A DNA stretch of 24,185 bases from an uncultured Selenomonas sp. (GTDB taxonomy: Bacteria; Bacillota; Negativicutes; Selenomonadales; Selenomonadaceae): NCBI GenBank assembly GCA_905372355.1, contig CAJPOT010000020.1, forward strand, positions 1-24,185, given 5' to 3'. Of this stretch, positions 1 through 7,181 are shown piece by piece (within the stretch, counting starts at the first letter, position 1; every line of letters starts with the position of its first letter). A program made the translations under genes and the position numbers. The notes under the pieces were generated by a model, which was not told where the DNA came from, searched no databases, and worked only from the letters and a program-made list of their open reading frames with translations.

Positions 1-292
1 ATCGGCCTGCCTCCTGCGTCGGGTCGACGATTTCATAGGTGCCCTGTTCGGGCTCGGGCGTCACAAGCACAACCCCGCCGCCGCTGCCGCCGCCGTTCGG
101 TTTCGCGTAGCGCTTGAGGATATAGGTACTGCTCTGAAAATCGCCCCGACGCGAGCTCGTAAAGCGCGTCTCCCCGATGTCCCCGTTATAGGGCGCGGCG
201 GAGGCGGGCTCCACCTGCGCCAGCAGCAGTGCGGCGACAACCAGCAGCGCCGCCGTGCAAACTTTGAAAATGTTCATCGTTTGATTCCTCAT
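1..292 (-). CDS. Partial secreted protein, unknown function (cut by left edge)
   Basis: Only the first 97 codons are present; the frame is open to the edge of the window. I chose the ATG at 290-292 because AAGGAG lies 9 nt upstream; an internal ATG at 275-277 is a weaker alternative. Residues 1-32 look like a Sec signal peptide (short basic start, long Ala/Leu/Val core, cleavage near PASA-AP). The mature part has a flexible Gly/Ser run (NGGGSGGG) and then a Pro/Glu-rich stretch. I recognise no domain. It is the last visible gene of a three-gene minus-strand operon, about 50 nt after the small membrane protein, so it probably acts outside the cytoplasmic membrane with its neighbours. Confidence 0.75.
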   Translation of the reverse strand, partial: MRNQTMNIFKVCTAALLVVAALLLAQVEPASAAPYNGDIGETRFTSSRRGDFQSSTYILKRYAKPNGGGSGGGVVLVTPEPEQGTYEIVDPTQEAGR

Positions 293-342
293 TTCATTCA
301 GCTCCTTATCAATGAGAGTAACATCTACAGTCTGTGCAGTTA

Positions 343-723
343 TCAAGCCCCCCAAAACCAATACTCTAAAAGCCCTATCAACAGTCCTATCAGAAGTGCC
401 GCAATAAAACCTACGGTAGTTTCATTTGCAGCCGGAGAGAAGAATAAAAATAGCATAATTACCGCTCCTAACAGTAATTTCTGCGGTATATATCTTCCTT
501 CACGCGCATATCGCAAGAAAAATACGGTTGCAAGTGACGATAGAACAGCGCTTCCGGCAGGTAGAATATCTATTTTCGCACAAAGATACATAAAGAGTAA
601 TATAACTCCCATGAGTGCCAACAGCACGAAATATTTTGCGCGGTCTCTTTTCTCTCGTACAATAAAATATAAAACAGTAGCGGTAATTATGATAGAAACC
701 GGCGTCCACATCCACTCCATCAT
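343..723 (-). CDS. Small integral membrane protein, unknown function
   Basis: This 126-residue protein is almost entirely hydrophobic. About four membrane helices can be drawn: roughly residues 7-22, 32-48, 55-70 and 84-122, the last stretch probably holding two short helices. A basic loop (REKRDRAK) follows the first helix. There are no catalytic motifs that I recognise. GAGG lies a few bases before the ATG and is inside the end of the preceding gene, whose stop is only 7 nt away, so the two are co-transcribed and perhaps translationally coupled. The gene is clearly more AT-rich than its neighbours, which may mean foreign origin or weak codon selection. It could be an accessory or immunity-like partner of the flanking secreted proteins, but nothing proves that. 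Confidence 0.75.
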   Translation of the reverse strand: MMEWMWTPVSIIITATVLYFIVREKRDRAKYFVLLALMGVILLFMYLCAKIDILPAGSAVLSSLATVFFLRYAREGRYIPQKLLLGAVIMLFLFFSPAANETTVGFIAALLIGLLIGLLEYWFWGA

Positions 724-730
724 AAAATCC

Positions 731-1318
731 TCACCGCAGCGTCCCCTCGTCTACCATCGGAGGAACTTTATTCCCCTTGTCAAGCGCATAGAGCACGTTC
801 AGCACGTAGGCGGCGCTCCCGACATAGGCGATGCTGTTGTACTTGCGCGCGCCGAACTTCTTGACGAGGGTGCGCGCCGTTTCATTCGGTCCCGTCTTGA
901 AACAAACGCCCGTCCTGCTCGCCTGTTCCACGGGAACGAGGTGCGCGTCGTCAAAGTCAAAATCATAGACGCCCTTCTCGTTCTTCTCGATGAACATACC
1001 GCGCCATGCGCCCGTGACATTACTGTGCGCGAATCCGTAGACGCCCTGCATCACCGAGCTCTTGCCGCCGCGCGGGTAGATCTCCAGCTCGGCAGGCACA
1101 TAATAAGAGGTGACGCGTCCCTCGCGAATAACCTGTCTCTCCTCCTGGTGAATGATGACGTTGTAGTGGATGTCGACATCGCCGCCCTCCCCCGCAACCG
1201 TATACTGTGCGACCACGACGGGGAACCCCTTCGCCGACGCGAGGCCCGCATTCGCCCCGAGCGCGACGCACAGGACGGCGCAGAGTGCAATCGCAAAACT
1301 CCATACACGCTTTCTCAT
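731..1318 (-). CDS. Secreted protein of unknown function, first gene of operon
   Basis: This 195-residue protein starts at an ATG preceded by AAGGAGGAG. Residues 1-29 form a Sec signal peptide (MRKR start, Ala/Val/Leu core, likely cleavage at ASA-KG). The mature domain is a mix of predicted beta strands (for example the VDIHYNVIIHQEE and YYVPAELEIYPRGG stretches) and ends in a helical part with KYNSIAYVGSAAYVLNVLYAL. Only one Cys lies in the mature part, so no disulfide is expected. I do not recognise the family. It leads the operon with the membrane protein at 343-723 and the secreted protein at 1-292. Its promoter region contains a run of eight G on the coding strand (see the repeat at 1368-1412). 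Confidence 0.8.
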   Translation of the reverse strand: MRKRVWSFAIALCAVLCVALGANAGLASAKGFPVVVAQYTVAGEGGDVDIHYNVIIHQEERQVIREGRVTSYYVPAELEIYPRGGKSSVMQGVYGFAHSNVTGAWRGMFIEKNEKGVYDFDFDDAHLVPVEQASRTGVCFKTGPNETARTLVKKFGARKYNSIAYVGSAAYVLNVLYALDKGNKVPPMVDEGTLR

Positions 1319-1343
1319 AGAACTCCTCCTTGAACAAACTCTA

Positions 1344-1376
1344 ATATACTCTAGACATGGATATTATTCCCCCCCC
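1344..1376 (-). promoter_or_regulatory. Putative promoter with a poly-G tract
   Basis: On the minus strand TATATT (1344-1349) could be the -10 of the 1318-to-1 operon. There is no good -35; the place where one should be is taken by GGGGGGGG at 1369-1376, 19 nt upstream. Length change in such a tract could alter the promoter. The -10 assignment is tentative. Confidence 0.3.
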
Positions 1377-1412
1377 GCGGATTTTCCTGCTAATTCTAAA
1401 AATATTTTTTCA
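1368..1412. repeat. Left copy of a 45-bp inverted repeat with a C8 tract
   Basis: The copy reads T, C8, GCGG, ATTTTCCTGC, then AATTCTAAAAATATTTTTT. The reverse complement of 24140-24185 matches it with one substitution and two homopolymer length differences (C8 versus C9, T6 versus T5). Weaker similarity (ATAAAA spacing) continues for some 15-20 bp to about 1430. The element is not coding. On the minus strand it sits directly upstream of the secreted-protein operon. Confidence 0.85.
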
Positions 1413-1451
1413 TTGCCATAAAATTTTGCAGTCGGCATCTGCATGCGCCAG

Positions 1452-1501
1452 CAAAAAACAGCGACGCGAAGAGCATCATGCCTTCGTGCTGCTGCTTTTT
1501 G
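1452..1501. other. Imperfect 20-bp hairpin, possible terminator
   Basis: Arms 1452-1471 and 1482-1501 pair at 18 of 20 positions, counting two G-T wobbles, around a 10-nt loop. Both sides end in an A/T run, so it could stop transcription in either direction. No gene clearly ends here on the plus strand; it may be part of the IS remnant or shield the operon on the left. Confidence 0.45.
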
Positions 1502-1520
1502 AATTTCAGAAATCTGGCTG

Positions 1521-1688
1521 GGAATTCAGACTGGCTACAACAACGGCTTCACGGAGGGATGCAACAATACGATCAAAGTATTGAAACGCATCTGCTATGG
1601 CTTCCGCAACATCACAAATTTCCGTCGCCGCATCATATTCCTGCTGAACAATAAAGCCCGACAAGCCCGCCGATCAAAAGCGGCATAA
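1521..1688 (+). pseudogene. ISL3-family transposase, C-terminal remnant
   Basis: The frame ending at the TAA at 1686-1688 reads YNNGFTEGCNNTIKVLKRIC, then YGFRNITNFRRRI, the characteristic C-terminal end of ISL3-family (DDE) transposases. Upstream of about 1533 the frame loses similarity and meets a TGA at 1500-1502. The neighbouring frame may continue the homology (KSGWEFR), which would mean a frameshift as well as a deletion. The N-terminal and catalytic parts are absent, so this is a dead fragment. It is followed by the right terminal repeat of the element. Confidence 0.85.
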
Positions 1689-1731
1689 AATTTTTTGAAA
1701 AAATTTCACCGTAACTCTTGACAAAGAGCCC
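1688..1731 (+). mobile_element. Right end of the ISL3-type element
   Basis: The minus strand from 1731 begins GGGCTCTTTGTCAAGAG, the typical inner-to-outer end of ISL3-family inverted repeats. Just inside is a perfect palindrome, AAATTTTTT-G-AAAAAATTT (1688-1706), which may end transposase transcription. I find no matching left end in the window, so the element is truncated. Confidence 0.7.
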
Positions 1732-1774
1732 TCTGCAAGCGCTGCATTATCTTGTGGCGCAAATCTTCTTCCTA

Positions 1775-1817
1775 TGCTATAATATTAAACCATAGTATAT
1801 CAATATGAATAGTATAT
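1775..1817 (+). promoter_or_regulatory. Extended -10 promoter and direct-repeat operator of the metB-like gene
   Basis: TG-C-TATAAT (1775-1783) is an extended -10; no clear -35 is needed or seen. Downstream are two exact copies of ATAGTATAT, 17 nt apart (1792-1800 and 1809-1817), a plausible repressor site between promoter and ribosome binding site (GGGGGAAG). No S-box or T-box structure fits into the short leader. Confidence 0.55.
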
Positions 1818-1830
1818 TGGGGGAAGAATC

Positions 1831-2970
1831 ATGAAAGATCATTCGCTTGAAGTGCACGGCTGCCATACCTACGACGCGACGGGGGCGATCAGTCCGTCGA
1901 TCTGCCTGTCGGCGACGTTCCGTCATCCGCGTTTCGGCGAGAGCACGGGCTACGACTACGGACGCGTGGCGAATCCGACGCGCGAATCTCTCGAAAAGAC
2001 GGTGGCGCTCCTAGAGCGCGGCGGGCGCTCTTGGGCGCTTTCCTCGGGCATGGCGGCGGTGCAGCTCGTTTTCTCTCTTCTTTCGGCGGGCGATCACGTC
2101 CTGATGAGCGAAGACCTCTACGGCGGCACGGTGCGCCTCGCCGAAGAAGTCTTTGCAGACTACGGCATCACCTTCGAATACGTCGACGTGCGCGACCTCG
2201 CGCTCGTCGGCAAGCGTATGCGTCCCGAGACGAAGCTCGTCTTCATTGAAACGCCGTCGAACCCGATGATGCAGATCTCGGACATCGCGGCGCTCTCTGC
2301 GCTCGCTCACGAAAACGGCGCCCTGCTCGCCGTTGACAATACCTTCCTCTCGCCGCATTTCCAGAAGCCCTTGACGCTCGGCGCGGACATCGTGCTGCAC
2401 AGCGGCACGAAATATCTGTGCGGACACAACGACGTCATCGCAGGCTTCCTCGTGCTCAAAGATGCGACGAGCGCGCAGGCAAAACGCATCGAACTGCTCG
2501 CCAAATCGGCAGGGCCGAACCTCTCGGCGCTCGACTCGTGGCTCATGCTGCGCAGCATCAAGACGCTCGGCGTGCGCGTCGAGCGGCAGGCAGAGAACGC
2601 GCTCGCCATCGCCCAGTGGCTCGGCACGCTGCCCGAAGTCACCGAAGTGCTCTACCCGGGACTCGCCGACCATCCGGGCTACGCGCTGCAGCAGAAGCAG
2701 GCGAGCGGCGCGGGCGGCATGATCTCCTTCAAGGTGCGCTCCGCCGAACTCGCGAAGGCGGCTCTCGGCAAGCTGCATCTCATCGCCTTCGCCGAGAGTC
2801 TCGGCGGCGTCGAGACGCTTCTGACGTATCCAATCGCCCAGACGCACGCTGAAATGCCCGCCGCGCTCCTAAAGCGCACGGGACTCGACGACAAACTCCT
2901 GCGCCTCTCCGTCGGCATCGAGGACGTCGAAGACCTCAAGGCCGATCTGCAGCAGGCCTTGCAGGGATAA
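1831..2970 (+). CDS. metB: Cys/Met-metabolism PLP enzyme (cystathionine gamma-synthase/-lyase type)
   Basis: This 379-residue protein has the whole fold-type I Cys/Met-metabolism pattern: YDYGRVANPT near residue 41 for the phosphate-binding Tyr/Arg, the active-site Tyr in LYGGT (about 97), ETPSNP at 140, the pyridine-nitrogen Asp in AVDNT (169), and the Schiff-base Lys in HSGTKYLCGHND (194). The length is normal. The family includes cystathionine gamma-synthase, O-acylhomoserine sulfhydrylase, cystathionine gamma-lyase and methionine gamma-lyase, and sequence alone does not separate them. The following patB-type beta-lyase suggests a cysteine-to-homocysteine route, which favours cystathionine gamma-synthase. 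A strong Shine-Dalgarno (GGGGGAAG) sets the start. The promoter lies just beyond an IS end. Confidence 0.9.
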   Translation: MKDHSLEVHGCHTYDATGAISPSICLSATFRHPRFGESTGYDYGRVANPTRESLEKTVALLERGGRSWALSSGMAAVQLVFSLLSAGDHVLMSEDLYGGTVRLAEEVFADYGITFEYVDVRDLALVGKRMRPETKLVFIETPSNPMMQISDIAALSALAHENGALLAVDNTFLSPHFQKPLTLGADIVLHSGTKYLCGHNDVIAGFLVLKDATSAQAKRIELLAKSAGPNLSALDSWLMLRSIKTLGVRVERQAENALAIAQWLGTLPEVTEVLYPGLADHPGYALQQKQASGAGGMISFKVRSAELAKAALGKLHLIAFAESLGGVETLLTYPIAQTHAEMPAALLKRTGLDDKLLRLSVGIEDVEDLKADLQQALQG

Positions 2971-3078
2971 GAAGGCGGCAGGGCGAAAAGAAAAGAAAAG
3001 GAAACGAGGCAAAATTTGCATCTCATTCAGCAAAGATGAAAGTTTTCCACGAAACCAAAGGAAAAGGAGACTTCTTCC

Positions 3079-4251
3079 ATGAACCATTTCGACTTTGATG
3101 AAATCATCGAGCGCCGCCATACGAACAGCCTCAAATACGACTTCGCCGTCGAGCGCGGCTATCCCGAGGACGTTCTGCCGTTCTGGGTCGCCGACATGGA
3201 CTTTTGTGCGCCGCAGGCGGTGCGTGATACCATTCGCCGACGCGCCGAGCACGGCATCTTCGGCTATTCGCGTCCGAAGGAGGACTACTATAGGGCGCTC
3301 GAACAATGGTTCAGCACGCGCCATGGCTGGAATCCGGGCAGGGATTCCCTCGTCATGACGCCGGGCGTCGTCTTCGCGCTCTCCATGGCGGTGCGTGCAT
3401 TTACCGCGCCGAATGATACCATTCTCATAACCGAACCCGTCTACTATCCGTTTTTCAGCGTCGTCGAGGGCAATGGGCGCAAGCTCGTCACGAGCACGCT
3501 GCTCTTCGAGGACGGCGCATACCGCATGGACTTCGATGACATCGAGCAGAAGATTCGCGAGCACAAGGTGAAGCTTCTGATTCTCTGCAGCCCGCACAAC
3601 CCCGTCGGGCGCGTCTGGCGCCGCGAAGAGTTGGAGCGTCTTGCCGTGATCTGCCTCGCGCACGACGTTCTCGTCGTCGCCGACGAGATTCACGCCGACT
3701 TCGTGCGTCCCGGCCACAAGCACACGCCTTTTGCCTCGCTCTCGCCCGAGACTGCGGCGCGGACGATCACCTGCACCGCGCCGAGCAAGACGTTCAACCT
3801 CGCAGGGCTGCAGCTTTCGAACATCTTCATCACGGAAAAAAGCCTGCGCCATACCTTCCGCAAGGAAGTCTACAGCACAGGCTATGACGAACCGAACATC
3901 TTCGGCCTTCTTGCCGCACAGGCGGCATACAGCGAGGGCGGCGCGTGGCTCGATGCGCTTCTCGCCTACCTTGAGCAGAATATCGCGCACACGAAGCGCT
4001 TCCTCGCCGAACGCCTGCCCAAGGTGCAGCTTGTCGAGCCGGAGGGCACCTACCTCTTATGGCTCGATTTTCGTGCCTACGGCCTTGAAGCGAAGGCGCT
4101 CGACCGAAAGATCATCGACGAGGCACGCCTCTGGCTCGACGACGGCGCGATCTTCGGCAAGAGCGGCGCAGGCTTCCAGCGCATCAACATCGCCTGCCCG
4201 CAGGCGACGCTCACGAAGGGTCTTGAGGCTCTGGCACGCGCGTTCGAGTGA
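3079..4251 (+). CDS. patB: PatB/MalY-type cystathionine beta-lyase (C-S lyase)
   Basis: This 390-residue class I/II aminotransferase-fold enzyme resembles PatB of Bacillus and MalY of E. coli. Visible marks are RRHTNSLKYD at the N terminus, FWVADMDF (residues 36-43), SPHNPVGR (171-178) with the PLP-contacting Asn, ADEIH (201-205) with the Asp, and the Schiff-base Lys in APSKTFNLAGLQ (237). It is expected to split cystathionine to homocysteine, pyruvate and ammonia in the cytosol, and may also release H2S from cysteine. AAGGAG precedes the ATG. It follows the metB-like gene by 108 nt of purine-rich DNA without a terminator, so the two are probably one operon. Its stop codon lies only 2 bp from that of trkH on the other strand. 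Confidence 0.9.
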   Translation: MNHFDFDEIIERRHTNSLKYDFAVERGYPEDVLPFWVADMDFCAPQAVRDTIRRRAEHGIFGYSRPKEDYYRALEQWFSTRHGWNPGRDSLVMTPGVVFALSMAVRAFTAPNDTILITEPVYYPFFSVVEGNGRKLVTSTLLFEDGAYRMDFDDIEQKIREHKVKLLILCSPHNPVGRVWRREELERLAVICLAHDVLVVADEIHADFVRPGHKHTPFASLSPETAARTITCTAPSKTFNLAGLQLSNIFITEKSLRHTFRKEVYSTGYDEPNIFGLLAAQAAYSEGGAWLDALLAYLEQNIAHTKRFLAERLPKVQLVEPEGTYLLWLDFRAYGLEAKALDRKIIDEARLWLDDGAIFGKSGAGFQRINIACPQATLTKGLEALARAFE

Positions 4252-4253
4252 AT

Positions 4254-5702
4254 TCACCACTGCCGCCTGTGCAGCCGATCGATTCCTGCACGCAGCAGGA
4301 TCAAGAAGGAGAAGATTTCCAACCGCCCGAGGATCATCAAGAAGCCTGCGAAGACCTTGACCCAGCCGGGCAGGAGCAGGAAGTCCTTGCCGCCGTAGAG
4401 GAGAGTCACGACGGTGCCCGTGCCCGACAGACAGCCGACGGCGAAGCCCATGGCGGGCAGGGTGTCGATGTGCGCGAGCGCGAGGCCGAGCGTCGCGAGA
4501 ATCAGCACGACGACATAGAGGAAGAAGAAACTCAAGATCCTGCCGTGCAGCTTGTGCGGCACGGATTTGCCGTCGATCTTGACGTTGACGATCATGCGCG
4601 GGTGAATCGTGCGCAGGACTTCCGCCTTTGCCATCTTGATGAGCACGAGCAGGCGCATCACCTTGAAGCCGCCGCCGACCGCGCCGACCGAAGAGCCGAG
4701 CGTGGCGAGAAGCAGCAGCACGGCATGAGGAAAGGTAGGCCAGGAGGCGAGCGGCGCAGCGGCAAAGCCCGTCGTCGTCGCGAACGAGATGGCGTGGAAG
4801 AAGCCCATGCGAAGGCTGTGCTCGACATCGTAGACGCCGACGACGGCGAGGTAGCAGGCGAGCGCCGCGCCGCCCGCGCATACGACGAGGAGGAAGAAGC
4901 GCAGTTCCGCGTCGGCAAAGAGCGTGCGCACGTCGCGCCGCGCCGCCGCCCGCTGCCACAGGAGGAAGTTCACGCCCGCGAGCAGCATGGCGGCCTCCGC
5001 CGCGACTTCCGTCGTGATGCCGCTTCCCTTCAGCACGAGGCCGCGCGGGTCGAGTCCCGTCGTCGATATGGAAGTCAAGGCGAGCACGGCGCTCGACAGG
5101 AAACTCTCGCCTGCGAGCAGGAAGAGCCCGAGCGAGAGAAGCGTCAGGCAGGCGTAGAGGAGCGCCATCTTGCGTGCCGCCGCATTCATGCGCCGCAGGA
5201 GAGGGCTGAAATTCGTACCCTGCTGCACCGAGAGCGTCAGGCCGAAGCAGCCGCCGACCTGCGGCATGATCGTGACGAGGAGGCACAGGAAGTACATGCC
5301 GCCGATCCATCCTTGGAAGATCTGCCAGAAGCCAAGGGAGCTTTCGAGTCCCGTCGGCGTGAAGAGGAGCGCCGTCGTCGTAAATGCCGCGACGCTCGCG
5401 AAGAAGGAGTCGGCGGCGGAAAGCTCGCCCGTGAGGAAAAAGGGCAGCGCCCCCAGAAGCGAGTTCAAAAGCCATGCAGCGAAGAGGAAAACCGCTCCGT
5501 CCGTGACGCCGATCGTGTGGCGATGCCCCTTGGAGAGGTGCGAGAAGACGCGCCAGAGGACGAAGGAGAGCGCCGCGGGCATACCGAAGGCAAGCGGGTG
5601 CTCATCCTCCCAAAAGATCGCGAGGCCGAAGGCGAGAAAGAGAGCCGCGCCTTCCAGAAACGCCATGCGCCCGAGCAGGAAAGAAACGATGCGTGCGTCC
5701 AT
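4254..5702 (-). CDS. trkH: TrkH-family cation channel subunit with altered first filter
   Basis: The protein has 482 residues, the usual TrkH size, and many membrane helices in four M1-P-M2 repeats. The P-loops read FTTTALLF (about 107-114), SISTTGLDP, FATTTGF and SGTGTVV. The first loop has Ala111 (codon GCG at 5370-5372) where the family normally has the filter Gly. The conserved QGWIGGM follows that loop. It should work with the TrkA protein encoded just upstream, one base apart; its ribosome binding site (AAGGAT) lies inside trkA. The gene is convergent with patB, with no room for a terminator between them. Assignment to TrkH is safe; K+ selectivity is less certain because of the Ala. Confidence 0.9.
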   Translation of the reverse strand: MDARIVSFLLGRMAFLEGAALFLAFGLAIFWEDEHPLAFGMPAALSFVLWRVFSHLSKGHRHTIGVTDGAVFLFAAWLLNSLLGALPFFLTGELSAADSFFASVAAFTTTALLFTPTGLESSLGFWQIFQGWIGGMYFLCLLVTIMPQVGGCFGLTLSVQQGTNFSPLLRRMNAAARKMALLYACLTLLSLGLFLLAGESFLSSAVLALTSISTTGLDPRGLVLKGSGITTEVAAEAAMLLAGVNFLLWQRAAARRDVRTLFADAELRFFLLVVCAGGAALACYLAVVGVYDVEHSLRMGFFHAISFATTTGFAAAPLASWPTFPHAVLLLLATLGSSVGAVGGGFKVMRLLVLIKMAKAEVLRTIHPRMIVNVKIDGKSVPHKLHGRILSFFFLYVVVLILATLGLALAHIDTLPAMGFAVGCLSGTGTVVTLLYGGKDFLLLPGWVKVFAGFLMILGRLEIFSFLILLRAGIDRLHRRQW

Positions 5703-5703
5703 A

Positions 5704-7050
5704 TCAATCCTTGCCCTTGAAATACTTCATAACCTTCTGCGCGAAGCGCGTCTGGATGAAGAGAATGGTTCGGTCACCGGGCAGAAGAACCGAAGCACCG
5801 TTTGGTATCACGGCCTCATCGCCGCGCACATAAGCGCAGACAAGGCATTCACGCGGCAGCCGCGCATCCATCAGAGGAATGCCCGCGACAGGTGCGCCTT
5901 CCTGCACGATGACCTCGACCGCCTCAGCCTTTGCGCCCTCAAGGAGTGATACCGAAACAACGCCGCCGCGCCGCGCGAAAGCGAGGACTTCCGAGGCGGA
6001 CAAGAGGCGCGTCGGCAGGACGATGTCGACGCCGACCTTTTCCATGAGGTCGACGTATTCGCCTCGCGCGACGCGCACGACCGTCTTTTTCGCGCCCAAA
6101 TGCTTGGCGAGGAGCGCGAGCATGAGGTTTAGCTTGTCGTCCTCCGTCAGGCAGACGACGGCGTCAGCGTCGGCGACGCCCTCTTCCGTCAAAAGATCGA
6201 TGTCCGTGCCATCGCCGCAGATGGCAAGGCCGTTTTCGAGTGCTTCTGCCGCAAGCCGGCTGCGCTCACGATTGGTATCAATGATCTTCACGGCGACGTC
6301 CGCATCGTCGAGCATCTTGGCAAGGAAGCGCCCCGTGCGCCCCGCGCCGATAATCATGACGTGTTCGAGCTTTCTCGCGTCGCGATGTACGAAGGTCTCG
6401 CTGAACTTCTCGATTTCGGCGGGATCGCCGATGAAATACGCGTTGTCGTGCGGCAGCAGGCAGTCGTCGCCATGCGGGATGATCATGCGATGGTCGCGGA
6501 AGATCATGCCCGCGAGGATCGCCTTGGGCATTTCGAGATCCTTCAGCGGGATGTTTGCCAAGGGCGAGTGACGCGTCACCTTCGTCTCGAAGAGGCGCAC
6601 CTTGCCGCTTGCGAAGTCCTCGACGTCGAGCGCAGCGGGCGTCATGAGGATGCGATAGACCTCGCGCGCCGTGATCAGTTCGGGATTCAGCATGAGGTCG
6701 ATGTCGAAGTTCTCCTTCAGGTATTCCTTCGCTTCCGAAAGGAACTGCATGTCGCGGATGCGTGCGACCGTGTGCGTGATGCCGTGCTTCTTCGCGAGGA
6801 TGCACGCGACCATGTTGACCTCGTCGCCCGCCGTCACGGCGATGAGGATGTCCGCCGAGCGGATGTCTGGATCGTTCATCGTGATGGGGCTGGCGCCGTT
6901 CGCCGTGACCGTCAGCACGTCGAGCGTGTTCTTCGCCGCTTCGAGCCGCGTCTCGTCCTGATCGACGAGTACGACATCGAACTCCTCGTTCGCGAGCAGC
7001 TCGGCGATGCTGTAGCCGAGCTTTCCCGCACCGACTATGACAATGCGCAA
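5704..7050 (-). CDS. trkA: TrkA, NAD-binding regulator of potassium uptake
   Basis: This 448-residue cytosolic protein has two RCK halves. Each begins with a Rossmann glycine motif: IVGAGKLG at residue 5 and IIGAGRTG near 234. Each acidic end of strand 2 is present (LVDQDE, IIDTNRE), and each half closes with a TrkA-C-like beta domain. It gates the TrkH channel in response to nucleotides. The start is TTG (7048-7050), chosen because GGAGGAG lies 8 nt before it and the Rossmann strand starts at once; there is no better ATG. Overlap-like spacing of one base shows co-translation with trkH. A promoter and a hairpin precede it (7082-7180). Confidence 0.93.
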   Translation of the reverse strand: MRIVIVGAGKLGYSIAELLANEEFDVVLVDQDETRLEAAKNTLDVLTVTANGASPITMNDPDIRSADILIAVTAGDEVNMVACILAKKHGITHTVARIRDMQFLSEAKEYLKENFDIDLMLNPELITAREVYRILMTPAALDVEDFASGKVRLFETKVTRHSPLANIPLKDLEMPKAILAGMIFRDHRMIIPHGDDCLLPHDNAYFIGDPAEIEKFSETFVHRDARKLEHVMIIGAGRTGRFLAKMLDDADVAVKIIDTNRERSRLAAEALENGLAICGDGTDIDLLTEEGVADADAVVCLTEDDKLNLMLALLAKHLGAKKTVVRVARGEYVDLMEKVGVDIVLPTRLLSASEVLAFARRGGVVSVSLLEGAKAEAVEVIVQEGAPVAGIPLMDARLPRECLVCAYVRGDEAVIPNGASVLLPGDRTILFIQTRFAQKVMKYFKGKD

Positions 7051-7074
7051 GGAAACTCCTCCTCTTGAGATGTA

Positions 7075-7137
7075 TGCACAAAAAAAGCCAAGGGAGCCGC
7101 CGCCGTGCGAATCTGCACGGGCTTCCCTTGGCTTTTT
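7075..7137 (-). terminator. Strong intrinsic terminator or attenuator before trkA
   Basis: A perfect 14-bp stem (7082-7095 with 7124-7137) encloses a second 6-bp stem (CCGTGC/GCACGG, 7103-7120). On the minus strand it is followed by a run of T. It can terminate the DUF362 gene. It is however downstream of the apparent trkA promoter and ends only some 25-30 nt before the trkA start, so it would also sit in the trkA leader. Confidence 0.85.
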
Positions 7138-7151
7138 GCACCCTTTGCCTT

Positions 7152-7180
7152 ATTTTAACGCATTCAGCGCGGCGGTGCAA
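7152..7180 (-). promoter_or_regulatory. Promoter of trkA-trkH
   Basis: On the minus strand TTGCAC (7175-7180) and TAAAAT (7152-7157) are 17 bp apart. The -35 abuts the stop codon of the DUF362 gene. Transcription would begin near 7145, a few bases before the hairpin at 7137-7082. Confidence 0.6.
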
Positions 7181-7181
7181 A

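Noticed and set aside
281..1333. 350-codon plus-strand open frame at the left end
   Set aside because: It runs antisense through two genes with signal peptides or membrane helices and good ribosome binding sites, and crosses their intergenic region.
1500..1731. Intact insertion sequence
   Set aside because: Only the C-terminal end of the transposase and the right terminal repeat are present.
4248..5720. 490-codon plus-strand open frame opposite trkH
   Set aside because: It is very rich in Glu, Arg and Gln without any fold pattern, and mirrors the trkH gene.
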